DNA from: Parvibaculum sp.
Lineage (GTDB): Bacteria > Pseudomonadota > Alphaproteobacteria > Parvibaculales > Parvibaculaceae
DNA: 48,962 bases
NCBI RefSeq assembly: GCF_002684405.1
Contig: NZ_NYVD01000034.1
Span: 1 to 48,962 of the forward strand
Direction: 5' to 3'
The position numbers were made by a program, and so were the translations under genes. The notes below the pieces were generated by a model that was not told the origin of the DNA, made no database searches, and saw nothing but the letters and a program-made list of their open reading frames with translations. Positions 32,834 through 40,158 of the stretch are shown here, one piece after another (position 1 is the first letter of the stretch; each line of letters begins with the position of its first letter).

Positions 32834-34387
32834 ATGAGCTGGGAAAAGGAAGCCGAGGAAATCAGGAAACGCCGCACCCTGGCCCGCGAGCAGGGCGGCA
32901 AGGAAGCCATCGAGCGCCAGCACGAAAAAGGCCGACTGACCATCCGTGAACGGATCGAGAAGCTGACCGACCATGAGAGCTTCCGGGAGATGGGCGAAGG
33001 CGCGGGCGTGCCGCATTTCGACGAGGAGGGGAACCTCATCGGTTTCGAACCCGGCAACTACATTCTGGGCTTTGCCAAGGTGAACGGCCGGCGCGTCGCC
33101 GTCGGCGGCGAGGATTTCACCATGAAGGGCGGCTCGCCCAACCCCGCGGGCCTGCGCAAGAGCGTCTATGCCGAAGAGCTGGCGCTTACCTACAAGGTCC
33201 CGCTCATCCGCCTGCATGAAGGCGGCGGCGGCAGTGTCGCCGGATCCGGCAAGAAGGGCGTACGCCCCATGGGCGATCCCGTTTTCTCCACACCGCGCTT
33301 CCGGTCGATCACGCAGGTGCTGGGCGAAGTGCCCGTCGCGACGGCGGCACTCGGCCCGGTCGCGGGCATGCCCGCCGCACGCCTCGTCGCCTCGCATTTC
33401 TCCGTGATGACCGAGAACGCGCAGGTGTTGATCGCGGGGCCGAAGGTCGTCGCGCGCGCGCTTGGCGAAGACCTGACCAAGGAAGAGTTGGGCGGCGCCG
33501 AAGTCCATGCGCGCTCGGGCGTCATCGACAATGTAGCGAGCGACGAAGAGGACGCGCTGAAGCAGATCGCGCAATTCCTTTCCTACCTGCCGGACAATGT
33601 CTGGCAATTGCCCCCCGATATCGAGACCGAAGACACCCCCGACCGCATGGATGAAAGCCTCATCGACATCGTCCCGCGCGAACGGCGCAAGCCCTTCGCC
33701 ATGCGCAAGATCGTCAAGGCCGTGGTGGACAAGGGCAGCTTTTTCGAAATGACGAAAAAATACGGCCCCTCCCTCATCACCGGGCTTGCGCGCCTCGACG
33801 GCAAAAGCGTGGGCGTGATCGCCAATGACTGCAAATTCTACGCAGGCGCCATGACCGCGCAGGCGGCGCAGAAGCTCCGCCGCTTCGTCGATATGTGCAA
33901 CACCTTCAACCTGCCCATCCTCTCCTTCGTGGACGAACCGGGCTTCATGATCGGCTCCGCCTCCGAACAGGCTGCCACCATCCGCCACGGCACGGGGGCG
34001 ATTGCCGCCGTGATGCAGAGCCGCGTTCCCTGGGCGAGTGTCATCGTGCACAAGGTGTTCGGCGTGGCGGGCGCCGCGCATTTCGGGCCGGAGGGTTTCG
34101 TCCTCTCATGGCCGAGCGCAGCAACCGGCGCCCTTCCCGTGGAAGGCGGCGTCGCCGTCGCCTTCGCCCGCCAGATCGCCGAAGCCGAAGACCCGGAAGC
34201 CTTGCGCCAGGAGCTGGAAGAAAAACTCGCCGCGGGGCAATCGCCTTTTCCCCGCGCGGAAGGCTTTTCCGTCCATGAGCTGATCGATCCGCGCGAGACA
34301 CGCCCGCGGCTTTGCGAATGGCTGGACTGGGCCGCGCCCCGCCGCGAAACGGCGAAGGGGCCCTATCTCGCGACGATGCGCCCGTAA
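32834..34387 (+). CDS. Acyl-CoA carboxylase carboxyltransferase (beta) subunit, orphan
   Basis: Carboxyltransferase subunit of the propionyl-/methylcrotonyl-/geranyl-CoA carboxylase class, 517 aa. The N-terminal helices (LAREQGGKEAIERQHEKGRL, RERIEKLTDHESFREMGEG) and both crotonase-like halves are present: VGGEDFTMKGGSPNPAG, RLHEGGGGSVAGSG in the first; SFVDEPGFMIGSASEQAATI and FGVAGAAHFGPEG in the second. It would transfer CO2 from carboxybiotin to an acyl-CoA, but no biotin carboxylase or carrier gene is in the window, unlike typical operons. It must borrow an alpha subunit or act like the 12S transcarboxylase. ATG 32834 follows AGCAGG. Confidence 0.9.
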   Translation: MSWEKEAEEIRKRRTLAREQGGKEAIERQHEKGRLTIRERIEKLTDHESFREMGEGAGVPHFDEEGNLIGFEPGNYILGFAKVNGRRVAVGGEDFTMKGGSPNPAGLRKSVYAEELALTYKVPLIRLHEGGGGSVAGSGKKGVRPMGDPVFSTPRFRSITQVLGEVPVATAALGPVAGMPAARLVASHFSVMTENAQVLIAGPKVVARALGEDLTKEELGGAEVHARSGVIDNVASDEEDALKQIAQFLSYLPDNVWQLPPDIETEDTPDRMDESLIDIVPRERRKPFAMRKIVKAVVDKGSFFEMTKKYGPSLITGLARLDGKSVGVIANDCKFYAGAMTAQAAQKLRRFVDMCNTFNLPILSFVDEPGFMIGSASEQAATIRHGTGAIAAVMQSRVPWASVIVHKVFGVAGAAHFGPEGFVLSWPSAATGALPVEGGVAVAFARQIAEAEDPEALRQELEEKLAAGQSPFPRAEGFSVHELIDPRETRPRLCEWLDWAAPRRETAKGPYLATMRP

Positions 34388-34418
34388 AAAAGGGCTCCGG
34401 CGATACGCACCGGAGCCC
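34386..34418 (-). terminator. Rho-independent terminator, minus strand
   Basis: GGGCTCCGG (34392-34400), 9-nt loop, CCGGAGCCC (34410-34418). On the minus strand the stem is followed by six T (34391-34386), so it ends the transcript of the secreted protein gene at 34477-34962. It overlaps the stop codon of the convergent carboxyltransferase gene. Confidence 0.9.
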
Positions 34419-34476
34419 AGTCGTCCCCACTCACGCAACTCGCCCCTCAGCGTCTCAAATGAGCGGGGAGTGTCCG

Positions 34477-34962
34477 TTAGTACTGGGACAGGAGAATTGC
34501 GCCCGTGATCGCACTGATCCACAGGATCACGGCGCGGTCGCGCGCATCGTCATAGGCGCGAACGCGATAGGCGGAACCCCAGCGCCGATGATGCGCGTAA
34601 TAGACCGGCTTGCCCCAACGGCGGTACCGGCGCTCATAGCGCGGGCGCCAATGGGCGAAAGGCCGGTATTCGCGCCTCGGCGCCGGACGGTAATAACTGC
34701 CGCGCCTGTTTTCGCGGTGTTCATACCGGTCATAGCGGCGATAGTGACGCCGCTCATATCTGTCGTGACGGCGATGCTTGCGGTAGTCGCGATCATGGCG
34801 GCGACCCTCTCTGGGGCCATGCCGGTAGTCGACCGTCTCCACATTGGCAGCCGTATTCGCCTTGATATTCACGCCCAGCACACCTGCCGAAGCCTGCGCC
34901 GCCAGGGGTACTGAAAACGCCATGCCGGCCGCGAGGCCGGCAACAATGAATGCCTTTCTCAT
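34477..34962 (-). CDS. Secreted Arg/Tyr/His-rich basic protein, function unknown
   Basis: A 161-aa protein that I cannot place with certainty. MRKAFIVAGLAAGMAFSVPLAAQASA is a signal peptide. After ~25 residues the chain becomes an extreme R/Y/H-rich stretch (~residues 48-135, e.g. RRHDRYERRHYRRYDRYEHR), then ends in a hydrophobic segment AVILWISAITGAILL. It is reminiscent of RcnB-like or 'YXWGXW'-type alphaproteobacterial envelope proteins and could bind metal, nucleic acid or anionic lipid. ATG 34962 has AGAAGGAGCAGG upstream. Its promoter shares a three-half-site element with the next gene upstream, so the two should respond to the same signal. It has its own terminator at 34386-34418. Confidence 0.8.
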   Translation of the reverse strand: MRKAFIVAGLAAGMAFSVPLAAQASAGVLGVNIKANTAANVETVDYRHGPREGRRHDRDYRKHRRHDRYERRHYRRYDRYEHRENRRGSYYRPAPRREYRPFAHWRPRYERRYRRWGKPVYYAHHRRWGSAYRVRAYDDARDRAVILWISAITGAILLSQY

Positions 34963-35025
34963 GCTTCCTGCTCCTTCTGTCGTTCGATCGTCCCCCTGGT
35001 GTTGAAACGATGATCGGCCATCCGC

Positions 35026-35066
35026 GCTGAACGGGCGCTGGCATGGCCGTTCATCCGGCGTTCAGC
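35026..35066 (-). promoter_or_regulatory. Three-half-site operator, copy 1
   Basis: Plus-strand GCTGAAC (35026-35032), then two tandem GTTCA half-sites at 35049-35053 and 35060-35064, 11 bp apart with CCGG between. The same layout with identical spacing stands upstream of the neighbouring gene at 35989-36029: 27 of 41 positions agree. It lies 64-104 bp before ATG 34962. Tandem half-sites one helical turn apart are typical of OmpR/PhoB-family response regulators. Confidence 0.65.
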
Positions 35067-35143
35067 TTCGGGGGAGGGTTTCCGGGATTTCGGGAAAAGG
35101 CGGGGGCCGGCCCGCCGGAACGATCCGGCAGGCCGGTCATCTG

Positions 35144-35929
35144 TCAGAGGACCCGAAGGACCTTGCCCGTATAGGAGCAGATATCGAGACGCACCTGCTT
35201 GCCGTGCCGGTTGCGCGCATTCACCTCGTAATAGTCGCCGTAATCGGTCGCCTTGCTGAAATGGCTGTAGCCGTGAGCGGCCACGCCCTTTCGCCAATGG
35301 TTGAAGCCATGGCGGCCGCCGCGCTTATAGGCCGGGCCGTTGTAGTTGGTGGCGCTGCGGACATTGAGAATATGCCCGTTATGCGCCCTGGTCCGCACGA
35401 CCACCGGACGGCCGCGCTTGTTGAGCGCCCGCACACGATAGACGCCACGCTCCTCCTTCAGGCTGACGACATCGAACCCGTGAAAGCCCTTGCGCTTGAG
35501 CTTGGCGAGCAGACGGTTGATGTCCATGCCCTTGGGATCGTAGCGCGGGCGGAACTTCTTGAAGTCGATCGACTGGATCCGGCCCGTGCGCGCATCCACC
35601 TTTGCGTCCACGATCATCCCGAGGCGCGTGACGCCTTCCAGACGATAGACGCGCTGGTTCTTTGCGAGGCGAATATCGGTCACCGTGCCGCCCGAGCGGT
35701 TTTCGACGAGGCGGACCACGCGGTTGAGCGGCATCACCCGCCCGTTATGTGCCCGCCATCCCGGGGATCCGCGGCGATAGTCGATGGTCTGGGCCGTCAT
35801 CTGCGGCCCGGCATGATGGCTGCCGAATGTCAGCACGAAATTCGCATTGCCGGCCTGTGCCGGAGCGGCCATTGCCATCGCGCCCAGAATGCCGGCTGCC
35901 GCCGCGGTCTTGAGAAGAATGTTCGTCAT
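35144..35929 (-). CDS. Secreted PepSY-like triple-repeat protein, function unknown
   Basis: A 261-aa protein with signal peptide LGAMAMAAPAQA cleaved before GNANF. The mature chain has three related ~30-residue units that look like PepSY-type halves: RVYRLEGVTRLGMIVDAKVD..TGRIQSI (~residues 93-120), GVYRVRALNKRGRPVVVRT..GHILNV (~161-189) and DYYEVNARNRHGKQVRLDIC..TGKVLRV (~231-261), each Y-x(V)-x-A/G-x-n-R-G-x-x-V-x-x-x-x-D-x-x-T/N-G-x-(I/V). Linkers are basic. PepSY proteins often inhibit proteases or modulate two-component sensing. ATG 35929 has CAGGAGG upstream. It shares its promoter element with the downstream basic protein, but a 180-bp gap separates them and each has its own copy. Confidence 0.75.
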   Translation of the reverse strand: MTNILLKTAAAAGILGAMAMAAPAQAGNANFVLTFGSHHAGPQMTAQTIDYRRGSPGWRAHNGRVMPLNRVVRLVENRSGGTVTDIRLAKNQRVYRLEGVTRLGMIVDAKVDARTGRIQSIDFKKFRPRYDPKGMDINRLLAKLKRKGFHGFDVVSLKEERGVYRVRALNKRGRPVVVRTRAHNGHILNVRSATNYNGPAYKRGGRHGFNHWRKGVAAHGYSHFSKATDYGDYYEVNARNRHGKQVRLDICSYTGKVLRVL

Positions 35930-35988
35930 GTCTGCCTCCTGTGTCAGCTGGGGAAACCAAATGCTGAGACACAGAATGACGGGACCTC

Positions 35989-36029
35989 GCTGAACCTATC
36001 GTGGACCTTCCGTTCAGCCGGGGTTCACC
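35989..36029 (-). promoter_or_regulatory. Three-half-site operator, copy 2
   Basis: Plus-strand GCTGAAC (35989-35995), then GTTCA at 36012-36016 and 36023-36027. The first half-site is 21 bp from the tandem block start, exactly as in copy 1, and the tandem spacing is again 11 bp. It lies 60-100 bp before ATG 35929, so geometry relative to the start is also conserved. Confidence 0.65.
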
Positions 36030-36064
36030 CGCGCAGGCCGCGACAAAAGCGGCGGATATCCTCA

Positions 36065-36092
36065 CTTGAAGAGCCTGAAACACCACCCATCT
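36065..36092 (+). promoter_or_regulatory. Sigma-32 (RpoH) promoter of hsp20
   Basis: CTTGAA (36065-36070), a 15-nt spacer and CCCATCT (36086-36092) match the heat-shock sigma consensus CTTGAAA/CCCATNT closely. It gives a start near 36098 and a ~100-nt leader before the Hsp20 gene at 36200. Confidence 0.85.
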
Positions 36093-36097
36093 ATTAG

Positions 36098-36199
36098 GGA
36101 CCGGACGCCAAAACGGGTCCGGAACGGGCCGAGGTCCCAGCCGGCCGTAAGGCGGATGGGCGGCCCGAAGGATGCATCGCTTCAACCAAGGGTGTTCAA
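36098..36199 (+). promoter_or_regulatory. ROSE-like RNA thermometer in the hsp20 leader
   Basis: The last hairpin pairs GCATC-(G)-CTT (36174-36182) with AAGGGTGT (36188-36195) around loop CAACC, leaving one bulged G; AAGGG is the ribosome site 7 nt before ATG 36200. The 5' arm contains TCGCT, matching the UYGCU signature of ROSE elements, which pair imperfectly with the Shine-Dalgarno and open on heating. Upstream stems CCGGAC/GTCCGG and GGGCCG/CGGCCC fit the multi-hairpin ROSE layout. ROSE elements are known ahead of small heat-shock genes of Rhizobiales and other proteobacteria. Confidence 0.8.
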
Positions 36200-36670
36200 A
36201 TGAGAAACTTCGACTTTTCCCCTCTCTATCGTGCCAGCGTCGGCTTCGACCAGCTTCAGTCGCTTCTCGACAATGCGACCCGCGAGGCCCAGACCTCTAC
36301 CTATCCGCCCTACAATATCGAACGGGTGGACGAGCATAATTACCGCATCAGCATGGCGGTGGCGGGCTTCGCCGAAGACGATCTGGAGATCGAGGTGAAG
36401 CAGAACGTGCTCACCATCAACGGTCAGAAGAGCGAGCAGGACGGCGAGACGAACTACCTCCATCAGGGTATCGCCGCGCGCAGCTTCGAGCGCCGCTTCC
36501 AGCTGGCCGATCATGTGGAGGTCACGGGCGCGAAGCTCGAAAACGGCCTCCTCCATGTCGAATTGCAGCGTCAGGTTCCCGAAGAGATGAAGCCGCGCCG
36601 CATTGCGATCACCAATGCCTCGGCGGGGTCGAAATCGCTGGAAGGCAGCTACGCGACGGCCGCCGACTGA
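36200..36670 (+). CDS. Hsp20/alpha-crystallin small heat-shock protein
   Basis: ATP-independent holdase chaperone of class A (IbpA-like), 156 aa. The N-terminal MRNFDFSPLYRASVGFDQLQ is typical of rhizobial class A small Hsps. The alpha-crystallin domain spans ~residues 35-130 (YNIERVDEHNYRISMAVAGF, DDLEIEVKQNVLTINGQKS, GIAARSFERRFQLADHVEV, AKLENGLLHVELQRQVPEEM), and the tail has the P-R-R-I-A-I anchoring motif. Control is double: an RpoH promoter at 36065 and a ROSE-like thermometer covering the ribosome site. A terminator follows at 36706. Confidence 0.96.
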   Translation: MRNFDFSPLYRASVGFDQLQSLLDNATREAQTSTYPPYNIERVDEHNYRISMAVAGFAEDDLEIEVKQNVLTINGQKSEQDGETNYLHQGIAARSFERRFQLADHVEVTGAKLENGLLHVELQRQVPEEMKPRRIAITNASAGSKSLEGSYATAAD

Positions 36671-36705
36671 TCGGATGCCATAACGCGCATAATGAGAATG
36701 AAACG

Positions 36706-36733
36706 GGGCGGGCCGGAAACGGCCCGCCTTTTT
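36706..36733 (+). terminator. Rho-independent terminator of hsp20
   Basis: GGCGGGCC (36706-36713), loop GGAAAC, GGCCCGCC (36720-36727), then six T (36728-36733). It ends nine bases before the stop of the convergent ACS-GNAT gene. Confidence 0.92.
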
Positions 36734-36741
36734 TCATATGC

Positions 36742-39420
36742 TCAGAGATCGAGCTGCATTTCGAACACGCTCGGTTCGCCCGGCAGCTGATGGCGCGTAA
36801 AGCCGAGTTCGGTACACAGATCGAGCATCGGCTTGTTCTCGCGCAACACATGGCCGAAGATCTGCTTCACACCGCGAGCCCGCGCATAGTCGATGAGCTT
36901 GTGCATCAGCCCGTAGCCGAGACCATGTCCGTGAAGATCGGTCCGCACCAGGATCGCATATTCCGTCCGCTCCCTGTCGGGATCGTCGGAAAGCCGGCCT
37001 ACCGCGGCAAGATGCTGGCGCGTCTCGTCGGTAAAGACCACAAAGGCCATTTCCCGGTCATAGTCGATCTGCGTCAGACGCGCGGCCAACTGGCGCGGAA
37101 GCTTTCTGAGTGGCGACAGGAAACGCAGCCGTATGTCTTCCGGATCGGTATGCGCCAGAAGGTCGTCCGTCAGCGGCGCGTCTTCGGGCCGGATAGGCCG
37201 CATCGGATAAATCCTGCCGTCTCGCCCGGAAATCGCCCCTTCCAGCGCACCGGGATAGGGCCTTATCGCAAACCGCGACGAGCCCTTGCCATGCGGCGCC
37301 TTGATGCGCACACGCGCATCCAGCGCCAGCACGCCTTCCTCATCCGCCCAGAGAGGGTTGATGTCGAGTTCCGCGATGTCGGGATTATCCGCCGAGAGAT
37401 CTCCGATCGCCATCAGAGTGCCCGCAATCGCATCGAAATCGGCACCGGGACGTCCGCGATAGCCATCGAGAAGCCTTGAGACCCGCGTGCGCCGGATCAG
37501 ATCTTCTGCCAGCACCCGATTGAGAGGCGGCAACGCCATCGCCTGGTCTCGCACGACTTCCACCGCCGTACCGCCCTGCCCGAAAAGAAGCACCGGGCCA
37601 AAGGTCGCGGCGTCGATCATGCCGAGGATGAGCTCGAAGGCACTGGGACGGCTCGCCATGCGCTGAACGGTAAACCCGTCGATCTTCGCATCTGGCCTGG
37701 CTTCCGCCACGCGGTCGAGCATGCGCCGCGCCGCCCGCAGCACCGCTTCCTTGTCTTCGAGATCGAGCGCGACGCCGCCGACATCGGTCTTGTGGGTAAT
37801 TTCGGGGGAAAGAATTTTCAGCGCCACCGGATAGCCGATTTCCTCCGCGCACGCCGCCGCTTCATCGACGGAACTCACCGTGAGCGTTTCCACGACCGGA
37901 ATGCCATAGGCCTTCAGAAGCGCCTTTGCTTCCGGTTCCGTCAGCCATTCGCGCTTCTCGCCGGCGGCCTTGTCGATAATGGCACGCGCCGCATCGAGAT
38001 CGCGCTGCGGCCATGCAGGCCCCGCCGGCGGAATTTCCATCAGCAGCCGCTGGTTACGGTCATAGCGAACCTGCAGCATGAAGGAATGAACCGCCTGACC
38101 GGGCGTGTCATAGGTCGCGACCTTGTTGTTGAGAAAAACCTGTCGCGCCTCCCGCGCGCCCTGATCGCCAAGCCAGCTCGTATAAAGCGGCTTGCGGCTC
38201 TTCGCAGCGGCATCGACAACCGCCCGCGCGGCTTCGACATTGTCCACCACGGCGGTCGGACAGTTGAGCACCAGAAGCGCATCGGTATTCGGGTCTCCCA
38301 TCAGGCCTTCGATCGCATCCGCATAACGCTGCGCACCGGCATCGCCGATAATGTCCACCGGATTGCCCCGGCTCCAGGTGGGCGGCAACACCTTGTTGAG
38401 GCTCTCGATCGTCTCCGGCGCCAGCGAAGCGAGATGCCCGCTCTCGTCGATCAGATCATCGGTCGCCAGCACCCCGACACCGCCGCCATTGGTAAGGATG
38501 GCAAGCCTGTCGCCGAGGAGCGGCTTGCGCTCCGAACGCATGGCAAGGGTCTCCACCGCATCGAAGAGGTCTTCCACGCCCTGCACGCGCAACATGCCCG
38601 CGCGGCGGAAAGCGGCGTGATAGACCGCGTCGGACCCGGCCAGCGCACCGGTATGCGACCGCGCCGCCTTGGCGCCTTCTTCATGGCGGCCCGCCTTGAT
38701 GACCATGACCGGCTTCAGGCGCGCGGCCTGCCGGCCTGCGGACATGAACTTGCGCGCATCGGTCACCGACTCGACATAAAGCAGAATGCTTTTCGTCTTC
38801 GGGTCATGCGCGAGAAAATCCAGCATGTCGCCGAAATCCACATCCGACATGCCGCCCAGCGAAACGATATGGGAAAATCCGATATTGCGGCTCGTCGCCC
38901 AGTCGAGGACGGCGGTGACGACGGCACCCGATTGCGAGACGAAGGCAACATTGCCATCGAGCGGCGGCAGATGGGTGAAGGAGGCGTTGAGCTGGTTTCC
39001 CGGTGCCAGGATGCCAAGACAGTTCGGCCCGACGATACGCAGAAGATAGGGCTTAGCCGCATCCAGCATCTCGCGCTGTAGCGCCCGTCCTTCTTCGCCG
39101 AGTTCGCCAAAGCCCGCCGTGATGACCACGGCGGCGCGCGTTCCCTTCTTTCCGAGTTCGCCGATAATGCCCGGCACGGTGTGAGGCGGCGTCGCGATCA
39201 CGGCGAGGTCGGGCGCCTCCGGCAGCGAGGCAACATCCCTATAGGCCTCCTCCCCGCCGATCTCACCGCCCTGCGGATTGACCGCCCATATGGGCCCTTT
39301 GAAATCGGCGCTTCTCAGGTTCCGCAGCACGACCTTGCCGATACTGCCGTCGCGATTGCTCGCTCCGATCAGCGCGACGGATTTCGGCGCGAACATTTGA
39401 TGGAGGTTTCGGATGCTCAT
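36742..39420 (-). CDS. Acyl-CoA synthetase (ADP-forming)-GNAT fusion, Pat/PatZ-type protein acetyltransferase
   Basis: An 892-aa fusion. Residues ~1-460 are the CoA-binding and CoA-ligase domains (SVALIGASNRDGSIGKVVLR, VGPNCLGILAPGNQLNA, AFVSQSGAVVTAVLDWA), ~480-720 an ATP-grasp domain (VALKILSPEITHKTDVGGVA), and ~735-892 a GNAT domain with acetyl-CoA loop RTDLHGHGLGYGLMHKL. Enteric Pat/PatZ has the same order and acetylates acetyl-CoA synthetase and other proteins; in it the ligase half is inactive because the phospho-histidine is lost. Here SHTGALAGSD keeps that histidine (H256), so the ligase half may still work. ATG 39420 has GAGG five bases upstream. Confidence 0.9.
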   Translation of the reverse strand: MSIRNLHQMFAPKSVALIGASNRDGSIGKVVLRNLRSADFKGPIWAVNPQGGEIGGEEAYRDVASLPEAPDLAVIATPPHTVPGIIGELGKKGTRAAVVITAGFGELGEEGRALQREMLDAAKPYLLRIVGPNCLGILAPGNQLNASFTHLPPLDGNVAFVSQSGAVVTAVLDWATSRNIGFSHIVSLGGMSDVDFGDMLDFLAHDPKTKSILLYVESVTDARKFMSAGRQAARLKPVMVIKAGRHEEGAKAARSHTGALAGSDAVYHAAFRRAGMLRVQGVEDLFDAVETLAMRSERKPLLGDRLAILTNGGGVGVLATDDLIDESGHLASLAPETIESLNKVLPPTWSRGNPVDIIGDAGAQRYADAIEGLMGDPNTDALLVLNCPTAVVDNVEAARAVVDAAAKSRKPLYTSWLGDQGAREARQVFLNNKVATYDTPGQAVHSFMLQVRYDRNQRLLMEIPPAGPAWPQRDLDAARAIIDKAAGEKREWLTEPEAKALLKAYGIPVVETLTVSSVDEAAACAEEIGYPVALKILSPEITHKTDVGGVALDLEDKEAVLRAARRMLDRVAEARPDAKIDGFTVQRMASRPSAFELILGMIDAATFGPVLLFGQGGTAVEVVRDQAMALPPLNRVLAEDLIRRTRVSRLLDGYRGRPGADFDAIAGTLMAIGDLSADNPDIAELDINPLWADEEGVLALDARVRIKAPHGKGSSRFAIRPYPGALEGAISGRDGRIYPMRPIRPEDAPLTDDLLAHTDPEDIRLRFLSPLRKLPRQLAARLTQIDYDREMAFVVFTDETRQHLAAVGRLSDDPDRERTEYAILVRTDLHGHGLGYGLMHKLIDYARARGVKQIFGHVLRENKPMLDLCTELGFTRHQLPGEPSVFEMQLDL

Positions 39421-39596
39421 GGGAACCTCGACGAATATGGGGGGCAGAATTCAAGCCGGGAAGAGATGCTCGAACGCAAGGGGAATGGAAACACAGAACG
39501 GCGTATATCGCGAGCGGACAAGTGGCCGCGCCACGCCCAATCTGTGGAAAACCGCATGGGTTTGATCTAACGCAAAGAAGAGAGGCTATGGAAAGC

Positions 39597-40085
39597 TCAG
39601 CCGTCGGTCGCACCGCTGCCGACCGGATAGCCCGTCATCAGGGAGAGGTCGCGCAGGATATCGCGTCCTTTCCCCCCGCCATCGCCCGACATATCGTCCG
39701 AAGCGGCAAGCAAGAGCGCGTCCAGATGCGCGCGAACGATTTTCAGATCGTCATCGGAATAGGCGGATGTAGCCCGCAGGAAGCGGCATAGCGACGCTCC
39801 GAGCGCCGTCACAAAATCATAGCCGAAGGACCCGCCCTGCCCCTTCACATTGTGGGCAATGGCGTAGATCTCATCCATGACCTGCCGGCGGTCCGCCCCG
39901 TCTTCCAGCTTTGCCCAGAGCAGGAACATCTGATCGACATCCTTGCGGAACTGGTCCTTGTAACTGTCGCGCAATGCTTCCACGGCAGCCTCCGCTTTCG
40001 CGATCAGGCGCGCATATTCGCTCGAATCGTTTTCGTCGAATGAGGCCATGGTTCCGTTTTCGAGCATCTGAGTGAAAAGAGGCAT
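39597..40085 (-). CDS. Hpt-domain phosphotransfer protein
   Basis: Small all-helical histidine phosphotransfer protein, 162 aa as read. The signature AHNVKGQGGSFGYDFVTALG carries the phospho-accepting histidine (about residue 78). Helices around it (ARLIAKAEAAVEALRDSYKD, QMFLLWAKLEDG, LCRFLRATSAYSDDDLKIVR) fit a four-helix Hpt bundle, and the tail is flexible. The start is uncertain: ATG 40085, 40067 or 40049 (MASFDENDSS) are possible and none has a good ribosome site. There is no kinase or receiver gene next to it; CpdR at 17849 is in the window but is normally served by ChpT. The partner is unknown. Confidence 0.82.
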   Translation of the reverse strand: MPLFTQMLENGTMASFDENDSSEYARLIAKAEAAVEALRDSYKDQFRKDVDQMFLLWAKLEDGADRRQVMDEIYAIAHNVKGQGGSFGYDFVTALGASLCRFLRATSAYSDDDLKIVRAHLDALLLAASDDMSGDGGGKGRDILRDLSLMTGYPVGSGATDG

Positions 40086-40158
40086 GCAATACGGAGATCC
40101 AAGACGATATGCGGGTCAGCATTAAGAAAGCCTAAAAACGCATGTGTCGGATTGACAA

